Shown in pieces: positions 36,366 through 45,272 of a DNA stretch of 64,000 bases. The stretch's first letter is position 1. Each line of letters starts with the position of its first letter. The notes below the pieces were generated by a model, which saw only the letters and a list, made by a program, of their open reading frames with translations, was not told where the DNA came from and did no database searches. This DNA is from DSVZ01 sp037439785. Lineage in GTDB: Bacteria; Verrucomicrobiota; Verrucomicrobiia; Limisphaerales; J093. Both the position numbers and the translations under genes were made by a program. Location: the NCBI GenBank assembly GCA_037439785.1, contig JBBIVJ010000011.1, positions 44,658 to 108,657 of the forward strand, given 5' to 3'.

Positions 36366-37919
36366 GTGAAAGCCCTGCCCATTGTCGCACGGGAGCTGCG
36401 GGTGGCGGCGCGGGCACGCGGGACCTATGTGAGCCGGGTGACGGCGGCCGGCGCGGCGGTGGCCACCGGCGGGGCGCAGGTCTGGGTACAAACCGACCTG
36501 AGCAGCGGGGCCGTTCTGGGCAGCATCTTGTTTTCGACCCTGGGGGGACTGGCGTTGGTCCTGGTCTGTCTGGCCGGGCCGGCGTGGACAGCGGGCACGC
36601 TGTGCCGGGAGCGGCGGGAAGGCACCCTCGGCCTGTTGTTTCTCACTGACCTCGGCCCGTGGGACATCGTGTGGGGCAAGCTGGCGGCCACGTCCCTCAC
36701 CGCGGTGGGGGGGCTGCTGGCGTTGCTGCCGATGCTGGCGGTGAGCCTGCTCCTGGGCGGGGTTTCCCCCGCCGAACTCGGCCGCGCGGCCCTGGTGTTG
36801 GGCAACACCCTGTGGTTGTCGCTGGCGTTGGGCCTGGCGGTTTCCTCGCGATGCGAACAGGAGCGCAGCGCGGTGGCCCTCACCTTCTTCCTGCTGTTTC
36901 TGCTGACGGTGGTCCTCCCCTGGCTGGCCGGTGTGTTCCGGGCGGCCGGCGCCCCGGGGTTTGTCGGCGGGGAGGCCCTCAGCCCGCTGGGGGCGTGGCG
37001 TCGGGTGCCGGCCCTGGCCTACCCGGCGGAGGCGAACGCCTTCTGGCTGGGGCAGGCACTGGCCCACGGCCTGGGCTGGCTGGCCCTGTATGTGGCGGCG
37101 CGGGGCTGCGCGCGCGCGTGGCGGGAAGGTGCACCGGGACACCGGGAACGTTGGCAGGCGCGGCTGCTCCGGGCGGTGCTCGGCGGTCCGGAGAAGCTGC
37201 GGCGACGGCGCACCGCGCTGCTGGAGCGGCATCCGCTGCTGTGGGGCGGCCCCGGAGAGGAGGGGCGCCGGCTTGCCCTGGGGGCGGGGGTGGGGGCGTT
37301 GTTGGGGGCCTGGCTGCTGGCGTGGGCGTTGACGTCGGGGCGATGGTGGACGCCGGGCATCACGCTGGTTTCGGCGTGGCTGTTGCAGGCCGGGTTGAAA
37401 TGGCTGGTGGCCGCCGAGGCCGCCGGGCGACTGGCGGAGGCGCGTCGCAGCGGGGTGCTCGAGTTGTGGCTGACCAGCGGTCTGGGGGAAGGGGAGGTGG
37501 TGCGCGGGTTGCGCCGGGCCGTGCGGCGCCTGTTTTTGCCCTCGGTGGTCGCCCTGGCAGGGGTGGAGACGTGGATGCTGGTGGCCGACGCCGGAGCTGC
37601 GCGGGGGTGGGGGAGCCGGCTGTTCGGCCTGGCGGCGATGGGGTTGTTTGTGTGGGACCTGGAGGTGCTGGCGACCGTGGCTTTGTGGTACGCGGCGTCG
37701 GCGCAATCCCCCCAACGTGCCGCCCTGCGGACGCTGGGGCGGGTGCTGGTGGTACCGTGGGTCATTTTCCTGGCGGTGCTGTTTGGGGTGGGGGTCTGGA
37801 ATTGGACGGTGGTGGCCGGGCTGTGGCTGGCCATCGGCGCCCTGAACAACCACCGGGTCGGCCGGGCCGCCCGGCACGCGTTGGACCGGCAGTTCCGCGC
37901 GGCCCTCGCCGGGGCGTAG
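36366..37919 (+). CDS. ABC-2-type permease, paralogue 2
   Basis: This 517-residue protein starts with GTG 28 bases after the previous gene (short gap, no terminator). It resembles its neighbour: IVARELRVAARARGTYVSRV at the N-terminus, LCRERREGTLGLLFLTDLG after two helices, VSPAELGRAALVLGNTLW and many membrane helices. It differs by being shorter and by lacking the basic tail. The two are likely subunits of one exporter or two tandem paralogues. No ATPase is present nearby. Expression probably follows the upstream promoter. Confidence 0.78.
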   Translation: MKALPIVARELRVAARARGTYVSRVTAAGAAVATGGAQVWVQTDLSSGAVLGSILFSTLGGLALVLVCLAGPAWTAGTLCRERREGTLGLLFLTDLGPWDIVWGKLAATSLTAVGGLLALLPMLAVSLLLGGVSPAELGRAALVLGNTLWLSLALGLAVSSRCEQERSAVALTFFLLFLLTVVLPWLAGVFRAAGAPGFVGGEALSPLGAWRRVPALAYPAEANAFWLGQALAHGLGWLALYVAARGCARAWREGAPGHRERWQARLLRAVLGGPEKLRRRRTALLERHPLLWGGPGEEGRRLALGAGVGALLGAWLLAWALTSGRWWTPGITLVSAWLLQAGLKWLVAAEAAGRLAEARRSGVLELWLTSGLGEGEVVRGLRRAVRRLFLPSVVALAGVETWMLVADAGAARGWGSRLFGLAAMGLFVWDLEVLATVALWYAASAQSPQRAALRTLGRVLVVPWVIFLAVLFGVGVWNWTVVAGLWLAIGALNNHRVGRAARHALDRQFRAALAGA

Positions 37920-37926
37920 TCGCCGC

Positions 37927-38805
37927 CTACGAGCTGGCGCTGGTGTAGTGGCGGACCGAGAGCCGCCAGACCCAGCCCGAGACCGCAAACACCCCCAGGG
38001 CCAGGCCGAGCAACAGCAGCATGTCCAGCGGCGAGGCCAGCCGGTCGGCCAGCAGTTGGACGGGGACGTTGGCGACCAGCAGCATCGGCACCACCCAGGT
38101 GAACACCGCCTTGAACAGGCCGGGCCGGAAGGCGTCCGCCGGGACGCGGGCCACGTTGAACAGGTTGTAGTAACCCCACACCAGACCCTGGGCCTGGACG
38201 GTCCAGAAACTGACCGTCGCCAGCATGAACATCAGGGTGTAATGGACCAGGACACCGACACCGCAGAGCAGGGCAAAGCCCGGCAGCGTCGTGCCGGCCG
38301 GCCGCAGCCCCAACTGCGCCGCCGCGTACCCCATGACCCCCAGGGCGGCGGCGGCGTTGACGAACGCCCCCAGGTCCACCTGGCGGACCGAGAGCAGGAA
38401 GCGGGGGTTCACCGGCAGCAGCAGAAAGAAGTCCAGCCGGCCGGTCCGCACGTGCTCGGAGAGCTGTACGCAGTTGGTCAGAAACAGGGCGGTGAACACC
38501 TGCTGAATGAACTGGCTGGTCCCGATCAACAGCACCACCTCCCAGCGCGACCACGTGGCAATGCGGTCGGTGTGCTGGTAGATCACCGCCACAAACGCCA
38601 GTTGCAGGACAAACCAGAGCAGCTCGACCACGATCCAGAGCAGGAAGTTGGTCTTGAAGCTCATCTCCCGCACCAGCGAGTTGCGGCACAACACGGCGTA
38701 CACCGCCGCCAGGTGCCGCACGTGCCGCGTCCCGGCGGTCAGGCACCGCGCCAGGCGCACGAGCCGGGAGCCTTCGCCGCGGGATGGGGCAGGGGAGGGG
38801 GACAT
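37927..38805 (-). CDS. ABC-2-type permease (DUF990-like)
   Basis: This 292-residue protein has six predicted membrane helices. It contains SLVREMSFKTNFLLWIVVEL, QFIQQVFTALF, EHVRTGRLDFFLLLPVNPRF and WRLSVRHYTSASS. This pattern is seen in ABC-2 permease subunits of the DUF990/YxjF-like group that come in pairs with an ATPase. The ATG at 38805 follows a Gly/Pro-rich stretch. The upstream gene (38819-39628) is a paralogue separated by 13 bases. It is convergent with the plus-strand permease gene, with seven bases between the stops. Confidence 0.78.
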   Translation of the reverse strand: MSPSPAPSRGEGSRLVRLARCLTAGTRHVRHLAAVYAVLCRNSLVREMSFKTNFLLWIVVELLWFVLQLAFVAVIYQHTDRIATWSRWEVVLLIGTSQFIQQVFTALFLTNCVQLSEHVRTGRLDFFLLLPVNPRFLLSVRQVDLGAFVNAAAALGVMGYAAAQLGLRPAGTTLPGFALLCGVGVLVHYTLMFMLATVSFWTVQAQGLVWGYYNLFNVARVPADAFRPGLFKAVFTWVVPMLLVANVPVQLLADRLASPLDMLLLLGLALGVFAVSGWVWRLSVRHYTSASS

Positions 38806-38818
38806 GGCGTGTGCGGGA

Positions 38819-39628
38819 TCATCCGCCGGCGGCGGTGTAATGCCTGAGGCCGCGCGCCCAGACCCAGCGCGCCAGGCCGTAGAAGACCCCCACCCAAAAA
38901 AGCTGCAGGGTGAGCCCCTGCACCAGAGCGGGCCCTTCGATCCGCCCCAGCCCCACCCCGACCGGGAAAAAGAGCTGGTAGGGAAATGGCGTGAACTGCA
39001 GCACCGCCTGCACGCCGGCCGGCAGGATGTCCAGCGGGAACAGGTGCCCGCCAGCGAGGTACTCGAAGGCAAACAGGATGAACACCCAGGTGGAAATCTC
39101 CAGCAGCCAGAACGCCAGCAGCGCGGTGGTGAAGGAGATCAAAAACTGCAGCAACGCCGTCAACAGCAGCGCCAGCCCGAAGGCGAGCAGTTGGAGCGGG
39201 TCCGCGGGCAGGCCCGGTCCGTGCTGGTGATGAAGCAGCACAAACAGCCCCACCGGCAGCAGCGCGGCGGCGGCGTACACCACCCGACCGGCGGCAAACA
39301 GGCTCAGCCGATACGCCAGGTAGTCCAGCGGCTTGAGCAACAGGGGGCTGAGCCGACCCTCGCGGATGTCGGCCGCGATCTGCCAGTCGTCCTCGGTGAC
39401 CGCGGTCAGGGCATCCACCACCGTCATCAGCAGGTAGTACGCCATCATCTCCCCAAGGGTGTACCCTGCCACGGTCTCCCGGTCGGGGTTGCTGCGGAAA
39501 ATGGCCTGCCACAACGCCAGGGTAGCCGTCAGCGGCAACAACCCGAACACGGCCCGGAAGAAAAAATTGGCCCGATAGGCCAGGGCGTTTTGCAGGCCCA
39601 CGTGGAAAATGTGCGCGTATTTGAGCAT
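38819..39628 (-). CDS. ABC-2-type permease (DUF990-like), paralogue
   Basis: This 269-residue protein has about six membrane helices. Motifs include HIFHVGLQNALAYRANFFFR, GEMMAYYLLMTVVDALTAV, IREGRLSPLLLKPLDYLAY and WVWARGLRHYTAAGG; the last two line up with VRTGRLDFFLLLPVNPRF and WRLSVRHYTSASS of the neighbour. Pairs of such permeases normally share one ATPase, which is not in this window. It has no clear promoter of its own. Confidence 0.78.
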   Translation of the reverse strand: MLKYAHIFHVGLQNALAYRANFFFRAVFGLLPLTATLALWQAIFRSNPDRETVAGYTLGEMMAYYLLMTVVDALTAVTEDDWQIAADIREGRLSPLLLKPLDYLAYRLSLFAAGRVVYAAAALLPVGLFVLLHHQHGPGLPADPLQLLAFGLALLLTALLQFLISFTTALLAFWLLEISTWVFILFAFEYLAGGHLFPLDILPAGVQAVLQFTPFPYQLFFPVGVGLGRIEGPALVQGLTLQLFWVGVFYGLARWVWARGLRHYTAAGG

Positions 39629-39769
39629 GACCGGTCCGGCGCCTGATGTAGCCGGCCGGCGGGGGCCGCGGAAGTCTCAACTGACGGCGGCCCGCCCGGC
39701 GCATGGCGGTGCACTGCAAGGCAGCGCATGGCCCGGATGCAGCACGGTTTCGTGCCGTAGGCGGGGCTG

Positions 39770-39892
39770 CCGTAGCGCAGACACTCCGTCGGCCGTCTCA
39801 CGGGTTCCCCACCCGCAGCAGGCCCCGCGCGTTCCCCCGCGCCGCCGATTCGGAACTCGGCGATGCCGCGAGTTGGGAAACCTGCGCTACGG
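39770..39892 (+). repeat. Family A dispersed element, copy 2
   Basis: Bounded by exact 11-base inverted ends: CCGTAGCGCAG at 39770-39780 and CTGCGCTACGG at 39882-39892. Inside, CGGGT-ACCCG and GCCGA-CTCGGC-type small hairpins and a GTTCCCCCGCGCCGCCGAT block that is shared with copy 3 (45025-45143). Confidence 0.75.
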
Positions 39893-39947
39893 CTGCGGCA
39901 GTGCATCGGGGGGATTCGCCCGCAGGGCGCCTCGCCGAGCGGCGTAC

Positions 39948-39976
39948 TTGACCGGCCGTGGACGGCTACCTACCGT
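39948..39976 (+). promoter_or_regulatory. Leaderless promoter of tetR
   Basis: TTGACC (39948-39953), 17 bases, TACCGT (39971-39976), then ten bases to the ATG at 39987. The -10 is inside the operator. Confidence 0.65.
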
Positions 39977-39985
39977 CCGGTAGGT
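39968..39985. promoter_or_regulatory. Operator palindrome of the TetR-family regulator
   Basis: ACCTACCG-TC-CGGTAGGT is a perfect 8+8 inverted repeat with a two-base centre. It ends one base before the tetR ATG and covers the -10 and predicted start site, so binding should block RNA polymerase. Sites of this shape are typical for TetR-family dimers. Confidence 0.7.
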
Positions 39986-39986
39986 C

Positions 39987-40589
39987 ATGCGGGCTTCCCT
40001 CCCCGATACACGACAGCGGTTGCTGCGTGCCGCCCTCAAGCAGTTCGCCCGGCGGGGCTACACGGCCACGTCCGTGCGGGCCATTGTGGCGGAGGCGCGG
40101 GTGACCAAGCCGGCCCTGTACTACCACTTTGGGAGCAAGGCCGGATTGTACAAGGCGCTGGTGGAGGCGGCGCAGGAGGAGCGGCTGCGGTTGCTGCAGG
40201 CGGCGGTGCGGCCGGGGCGTTCCCTCGCCCAGAAGTTGGAGGCCATGCTGGCGGCGCTGTTTGACTACGCCCGGGACCACGCCGACCTGCTGCGGCTGGC
40301 CTTTGCCACCGCCTTTGCCTCGCGCGAAGAGGTGCCGCCGGCGGCGCGCTGCACCCGCCAGGGGCGGCGGAACTTCGAGTTTGTGTGCGCCCTGATGGCC
40401 GAGGGCCAGGCGGCGGGGGAGTTGCGCCGGGACACTCCGGCCGAGCATCTGGCCCTGGCCCTGTATGGCCAGTTGATCAGCCACTTTCTGTTGCACCTGG
40501 CCTTGTCCCGGAGCAGCCTTTCCCGGCGACTGGCGCGGGAGGTGGTGGGCCTGTTCCTGGAGGGGGCCGCGGTGCGCGCACGGGCTTGA
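39987..40589 (+). CDS. TetR-family transcriptional regulator
   Basis: This 200-residue protein has a TetR DNA-binding domain at residues 5-55: TRQRLLRAALKQFARRGYTA, then SVRAIVAEARVTKPALYYHF, with the characteristic YYHF helix. The variable C-terminal ligand domain follows (DYARDHADLLRLAFA and LISHFLLHLALS). It is the first gene of an RND efflux operon. A palindrome at 39968-39985 overlapping its promoter is the likely binding site, so it should repress itself and the pump unless a ligand binds. Inducer unknown. Confidence 0.93.
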   Translation: MRASLPDTRQRLLRAALKQFARRGYTATSVRAIVAEARVTKPALYYHFGSKAGLYKALVEAAQEERLRLLQAAVRPGRSLAQKLEAMLAALFDYARDHADLLRLAFATAFASREEVPPAARCTRQGRRNFEFVCALMAEGQAAGELRRDTPAEHLALALYGQLISHFLLHLALSRSSLSRRLAREVVGLFLEGAAVRARA

Positions 40590-40600
40590 GAAGACTACCG

Positions 40601-41773
40601 ATGAACCACGTGTTTTGGAGATGCTGTAGTTTGGGACTTTTGCTCCTGGGTCTGGTCGGTTGCCGGCGCGCGGGAGGTCCACCCGGGCCGGCTGCTTCGG
40701 GCGGGCCGGGCGGCGGGGCCGGCATGATGGCCCTGCCGGTGGTGACCGTTGAGGTGCGCCGTCAGCCGGTGGTCGAATCCATTTCGCTGGTGGGAAACCT
40801 GGCCCCCAACGAGGCCGTCGAGGTCAAGGCCGAGACCGACGGGGTGGTGAAGGCGGTGCTGTTCGAGGAGGGGCAGATGGTCGAGGCGGGCGCTCTGTTG
40901 ATCCAGTTGGACGACACCAAACTGCAGGCGGAGCTGGCCGATGCCCAGGCCCGCCTGCAACTGGCCGAGGCCAGCCACGCGCGCGCGCGCGAGCTGCGTC
41001 AGAACCGGCTGATCTCCGAGCAGGAATACGACCAGTCGGCCTCGACCCTGGCGGTCAGCCGCGCCACGGTCGAGCTGCGGCAACGGCAGTTGCGCGATGC
41101 GCGGGTGGTGGCGCCCTTCCGCGGGCGGACCGGCGCGCGCAACGTCAGCCCCGGCCAGGTCATCACCCGCAACACGCTCATCACCTGGCTGGTGGACCTG
41201 GAGACGATGAAGGTGGAGATGAACGTACCCGAGCGGTTTCTGAGCCAGGTGCGGCCGGGGCAGCAGGTCCGCTTCCGTGTGGCGGCCTACCCGGATGAGT
41301 CGTTTGCGGGCGAGGTTTACTTCATCGCGCCGCGGCTGGACGAATTGACGCGCACGGCCCTGGTCAAGGCGCGGATGCCCAACCCGGATGGCCAGCTCAG
41401 GGCGGGCATGGTGGCCAACCTCGAACTGACCCTGGTGCTGCGCCCGGAGGTGCCGACCGTTCCGGAGGCCGCGCTGATGAGCAACGGTGAGATGACCTTT
41501 GTGTTCCTGGTCAATCCCGACAGCGTCGTCGAGCTGCGCCCGGTGACCGTGGGCCAGCGGATGGCGCGCTGGGTGGAAATCACGGCGGGGTTGACCGGCG
41601 GGGCACGGGTGATTGTGGAAGGTCATCAGAAGGTCGGCCCCGGCATGAAGGTCAGCCCGGCCCCGCCGGAGCGGGCGGCCATTTACCAGACCACGGCGCT
41701 GCAGATGGCCGGTTCGCCGCCGCCCCCCACCAACCGGACAGGGGGCGCCGCCGCCCCGGCCCCGACCCCTTGA
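40601..41773 (+). CDS. RND efflux periplasmic adaptor (MFP), lipoprotein
   Basis: This 390-residue protein starts with a lipoprotein signal (LGLLLLGLVGC, Cys22), so it is anchored in a membrane facing the periplasm. The membrane-fusion-protein order is visible: a biotinyl-lipoyl-like hairpin half (AVEVKAETDGVVKAVLFEEG), a coiled-coil hairpin (LADAQARLQLAEASHARA), the second half ending VSPGQVITRNTLITWLVD, and beta-barrel segments RFLSQVRPGQQVRFRV and GMVANLELTLVLRP. It probably bridges the pump encoded next to an outer-membrane channel. The gene begins 11 bases after tetR. The last 40 residues are low-complexity. Confidence 0.92.
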   Translation: MNHVFWRCCSLGLLLLGLVGCRRAGGPPGPAASGGPGGGAGMMALPVVTVEVRRQPVVESISLVGNLAPNEAVEVKAETDGVVKAVLFEEGQMVEAGALLIQLDDTKLQAELADAQARLQLAEASHARARELRQNRLISEQEYDQSASTLAVSRATVELRQRQLRDARVVAPFRGRTGARNVSPGQVITRNTLITWLVDLETMKVEMNVPERFLSQVRPGQQVRFRVAAYPDESFAGEVYFIAPRLDELTRTALVKARMPNPDGQLRAGMVANLELTLVLRPEVPTVPEAALMSNGEMTFVFLVNPDSVVELRPVTVGQRMARWVEITAGLTGGARVIVEGHQKVGPGMKVSPAPPERAAIYQTTALQMAGSPPPPTNRTGGAAAPAPTP

Positions 41774-41782
41774 GGTGCCCGC

Positions 41783-44700
41783 ATGACGCTGCCCGACCTG
41801 AGTATCCGCCGGCCGGTGCTCACCTCGATGATGAGCCTGGCCCTGGTGTTGTTTGGCCTGGTGAGTCTCACCCGCCTGCCGGTGCGGGAGCTGCCGAACA
41901 TTGACCCGCCGGTGGTGAGTGTGACCACGGTCTATCCGGGAGCCAACGCGCAGGTGGTGGAAACCGAGGTGACCGAGCGGCTGGAGGAGACCCTCAGCAA
42001 CATCGAGGGCATCAAAACCCTCAGCAGCACCAGCCGCGAGCAGGTCAGCAACATCACCATCGAGTTCGACCAGTCGCGGGACGTGGACCTGGCCGCCCAG
42101 GATGTGCGCGACCGCGTGGCGCGGGTGCGCGGGCAGTTGCCCGAGGACATCCTCGAGCCGGTGGTGGCCAAGCAGGAGTCCGACGCCCAACCCATCCTGT
42201 GGATTTCGGTCAACAGTGACCGCCATTCGCCGCGCGAGCTGACCACCATTGCGGAGCTCCAGATCAAGAACCGCCTCCAGACCGTGGCCGGCGTTTCGTC
42301 GGTCATCATCGGCGGCGAAAAGCGCTTCGCCATGCGGTTGTGGCTGGACGCGGAACGCATGGCCGCACACGGCATCACCGTGTTGGACGTGCAGCGGGCC
42401 CTGCGGGAGCAAAACGTCGAGCTGCCCAGCGGCCGGGTGGAAAACCTCGACCGCGAGATGACCATCCAGACCCTGGGAGAGCTCAAGACGCCGGAGGAGT
42501 TCAACAACCTGGTGGTGCTGGCCGATGGCGTGCGCATGGTGCGGTTGCGGGATGTCGGGTATGCCGAGGCCGGGGTGGAGGACCTGCGGGCGGTGGCGCG
42601 GTTCAACGGCCGGGCCACGGTCTTTCTGGGGGTGGTCAAACAGTCGCGGGCCAACACCGTCGAGGTGGCCCACGGCATCCGGGCGGAACTGGCGCGGGTC
42701 CAGCCGGGCCTGCCCGCGGGGGTGAATCTGGTCACGGCCTACGACTCCTCGACCTTCGTCGAGGAGGCCATCACGGAGGTGTGGATCACCCTCGGTATCG
42801 CCTTCGCCCTGGTGGTGGTGGTGATCTTCGTGTTCCTGCGCAACCTGCGCTCGACAGTGATTCCGGGGGTGGTCATCCCGGTGTCCATCGTGGGGGTGTT
42901 CACCGTGCTCTACGCGATGGGCTATTCGGTGAACATCCTGACCATGCTGGCGCTGGTGCTGGCCATCGGGATCGTGGTGGACGACGCCATCGTGGTGCTG
43001 GAAAACATCTACCGGCACGTCGAGGCGGGCGAGCCGCCGCGGCAGGCGGCGTTTGCGGCCATGCGGGAGATCGGGTTCGCGATCATCGCCATCACCGTGT
43101 CGCTGGTGGCGGTGTTTGTGCCGCTGGCTTTTCAGAAGACTGCGACCGGCCGGTTGTTCATCGAGTTTGCGTTCGCCCTGGCCGGCTCGGTGGTCATCTC
43201 GGCCTTTGTGGCCCTTTCGCTGACGCCGATGATGGCCGCCCGCATCCTCCGGCCGGTGCGGCGGGAGGAGCACGGGGCGCTGTTTCTGGCCTTCGAGCGG
43301 GGGTTTGACGCGTTGTCGGAGGCGTACGCCGCGGTTTTGCGTCGGGTGTTGCGGCATCGGTTGGCGATGCTGGGCGTGGGGGTGGGGGCGCTGGCGGCGA
43401 TGGTCTGGGCTTACCGGGGTCTGGACAAGGAATTCCTGCCGGAGGAGGACCGCGGGATGTTTTTGTGCTTCGTGGTCGCGCCGGAGGGCTCCACTGCCGA
43501 GTACACCGACCGCATGATGCGCCAGATGGAGGGGATGCTGGAGCAGGTGCCGGAAATCCGGTCGCGGGGGGTGATTGTGGCCCCGCCGTTCAGCGGCCCG
43601 GGGGCGGCCAACCAGGGGATCGCCTTTGTGCGGTTGCATCCGGAGCGGGACCGCCGCGTACAGGACATCGTCAACGGGCCGGGCGGGCTGCGTCTGCAGT
43701 TGATGGCGGGAGTCGAGGGGGCGCTGGTCATCCCGAACATTCCCAAGCCCATCAGCCGCGGCTTCGGCGCGCCCTTCAGCCTGGTGCTGCAAAACGACGA
43801 TCTCGACCAGTTGAATGCCACCGCGCAGCGGGTGGCCAATCGGCTGCGGACCAATGGATTCCTGGTGAACGTGCGCAGTTCCTTCGAGGTGACCAAGCCG
43901 GAGCTGCGCATCCATATTGACCGCAACCGTGCCGCCGCCCTGGGAGTGTCGGTGGCGGACATCTCCCGCACCCTCCAGATTTTGTTTGGCGGGCTGGACC
44001 TGAGCCGGATCAAGGTGGGGGGCAAGCAGTACGACGTGATTGCCCAACTGGACCGGTATTCCCGGCTCACCCCGCGGGACCTGGAGCGGGTGTACGTGCG
44101 CAACCACCAGGGGGTGCTGATCCAGTTGAACAGCGTGGTCTCCTACGACGCGGGCGCCGCGCCCAACGCCATTGAACACTATAACCGGCTGCGCAGCGCC
44201 ACCCTCACCGCCACGCCGGTGGGCGTGACCCTGGGCACGGCCATCGAACGGGTCGAGGCGATGCTGGTCAGCGAATTGCCCCCCGGCACCCTGCACACGT
44301 GGTCGGGCGAGTCCCGCGACCTGCTCGAAGCCCAGGAGCAGTTCTGGTGGATTCTGGGCCTGGCCATCGTGATCGTGTACATGGTGCTGGCCTCGCAGTT
44401 CGAGAGTCTGGTGCATCCGTTCACCGTCATGCTGGCCCTGCCGTTGGCGGGGGTGGGGGCCTTTGGGTTGCTGTGGCTGCTGGGCTGGGGCGGGCAGATG
44501 GGCTGGCTGCCCCCCATCCCGGCCATGAATTTCAATCTCTACAGCCAGATCGGCGCGGTGTTGCTGGTGGGGCTGGTCACCAAGAACTCAATCTTGCTGG
44601 TCGAGTTTGCCAACCAACGCCGTGCCCGGGGGGCCGGGTCCCACGAGGCCATGGTCCAGGCCGGCCTGGTGCGGTTGCGGCCCATCCTGATGACCAGCTT

Positions 44701-44932
44701 CTCGACCATCGCCGGCATCCTGCCCATCGCCATTGGATTCGGGGCGGGGGCGGAAAGTCGGCGCCCGATGGGCGTGGCGGTGGTGGGCGGCATGTTGACC
44801 AGCACCTTCCTGACCCTGTTCATCATCCCGGTGGTGTACACCGCCTTTTCGGATTTCAGCGACCGGGTGTGGCGACGCAAACCGGTCGTGGCCGCCGAAG
44901 CCCCCCTGGCCGAGCCGGCGCCGGGGGCCTGA
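41783..44932 (+). CDS. RND multidrug/solute efflux pump, AcrB-like
   Basis: This 1049-residue protein is the typical length of a homotrimeric HAE1 RND pump. It begins LSIRRPVLTSMMSLALVLFG, and a duplicated topology with 12 membrane helices and two large periplasmic loops is visible. Signatures are YPGANAQVVETEVTERLEE, GIVVDDAIVVLENIYRHVE (with the Asp pair used for proton relay in helix 4), TATGRLFIEFAFALAGSVVI, and, in the second half, GLVTKNSILLVEFANQRRARG. It pairs with the adaptor ten bases upstream. An outer-membrane factor gene is not present in the operon. Substrate unknown. Confidence 0.95.
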   Translation: MTLPDLSIRRPVLTSMMSLALVLFGLVSLTRLPVRELPNIDPPVVSVTTVYPGANAQVVETEVTERLEETLSNIEGIKTLSSTSREQVSNITIEFDQSRDVDLAAQDVRDRVARVRGQLPEDILEPVVAKQESDAQPILWISVNSDRHSPRELTTIAELQIKNRLQTVAGVSSVIIGGEKRFAMRLWLDAERMAAHGITVLDVQRALREQNVELPSGRVENLDREMTIQTLGELKTPEEFNNLVVLADGVRMVRLRDVGYAEAGVEDLRAVARFNGRATVFLGVVKQSRANTVEVAHGIRAELARVQPGLPAGVNLVTAYDSSTFVEEAITEVWITLGIAFALVVVVIFVFLRNLRSTVIPGVVIPVSIVGVFTVLYAMGYSVNILTMLALVLAIGIVVDDAIVVLENIYRHVEAGEPPRQAAFAAMREIGFAIIAITVSLVAVFVPLAFQKTATGRLFIEFAFALAGSVVISAFVALSLTPMMAARILRPVRREEHGALFLAFERGFDALSEAYAAVLRRVLRHRLAMLGVGVGALAAMVWAYRGLDKEFLPEEDRGMFLCFVVAPEGSTAEYTDRMMRQMEGMLEQVPEIRSRGVIVAPPFSGPGAANQGIAFVRLHPERDRRVQDIVNGPGGLRLQLMAGVEGALVIPNIPKPISRGFGAPFSLVLQNDDLDQLNATAQRVANRLRTNGFLVNVRSSFEVTKPELRIHIDRNRAAALGVSVADISRTLQILFGGLDLSRIKVGGKQYDVIAQLDRYSRLTPRDLERVYVRNHQGVLIQLNSVVSYDAGAAPNAIEHYNRLRSATLTATPVGVTLGTAIERVEAMLVSELPPGTLHTWSGESRDLLEAQEQFWWILGLAIVIVYMVLASQFESLVHPFTVMLALPLAGVGAFGLLWLLGWGGQMGWLPPIPAMNFNLYSQIGAVLLVGLVTKNSILLVEFANQRRARGAGSHEAMVQAGLVRLRPILMTSFSTIAGILPIAIGFGAGAESRRPMGVAVVGGMLTSTFLTLFIIPVVYTAFSDFSDRVWRRKPVVAAEAPLAEPAPGA

Positions 44933-45272
44933 ACCCCGGCCGGGGTCAACCCTCATCGGGCCATTTCGCCCGGTCCGCTGGAGGGGAGGGGGGGCATCTC
45001 AGTTTCCTGCCGGCGCCGGCTTTGCCGTGGCGCAGACCTCCCGGACTGCTGACTCGCGGTTTTCCAACCCGCTGACCCTCCGCGCTTCCCCCGCCGCCGA
45101 TGGGGAAATCCGCGATCCAGCAGGTGGGGAAACCTGCGCGTTGACCTTCGCAATTCATTGAGATGCGCCCCGGGGAGGGAGGAAGCACTTTCGCACTTGC
45201 ACGCCGCGGGGGCATATACCACCTTCCCTTCACCCGGAGGAACTCTTTCCGAAGGTCAACATTACGCATCGC
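44933..45272 (+). other. Intergenic region with family A repeat
   Basis: No gene was found. It contains an inverted repeat (44933-44946) just after the pump stop and a family A element at 45025-45143. An unresolved -10-like CATATA occurs at 45213. Confidence 0.5.
45025..45143 (+). repeat. Family A dispersed element, copy 3
   Basis: Starts CCGTGGCGCAG and ends CCTGCGCGTTG (imperfect inverted ends). Its internal CCGCGCTTCCCCCGCCGCCGAT block and the final GCAGGT...ACCTGC hairpin match copy 2 in the same order. Confidence 0.65.

Larger units (their letters stand above)
39629..39986 (+). other. Intergenic region with family A repeat and tetR control region
   Basis: No gene was found. A family A repeat lies at 39770-39892 and the tetR promoter/operator at 39948-39985. 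The minus-strand permease gene starts here divergently. Confidence 0.6.

Noticed and set aside
34580..39700. Additional long frames on both strands over the ABC permease genes
   Set aside because: They are out-of-phase frames of hydrophobic permease genes and contain Pro/Gln/Arg-rich low-complexity text.
40595..44416. Very long open frame on the minus strand opposite the RND genes
   Set aside because: It lies exactly opposite the strongly supported adaptor and pump genes. High GC content removes stop codons from shadow frames, and its translation is rich in His, Gln, Arg and Val without any domain.
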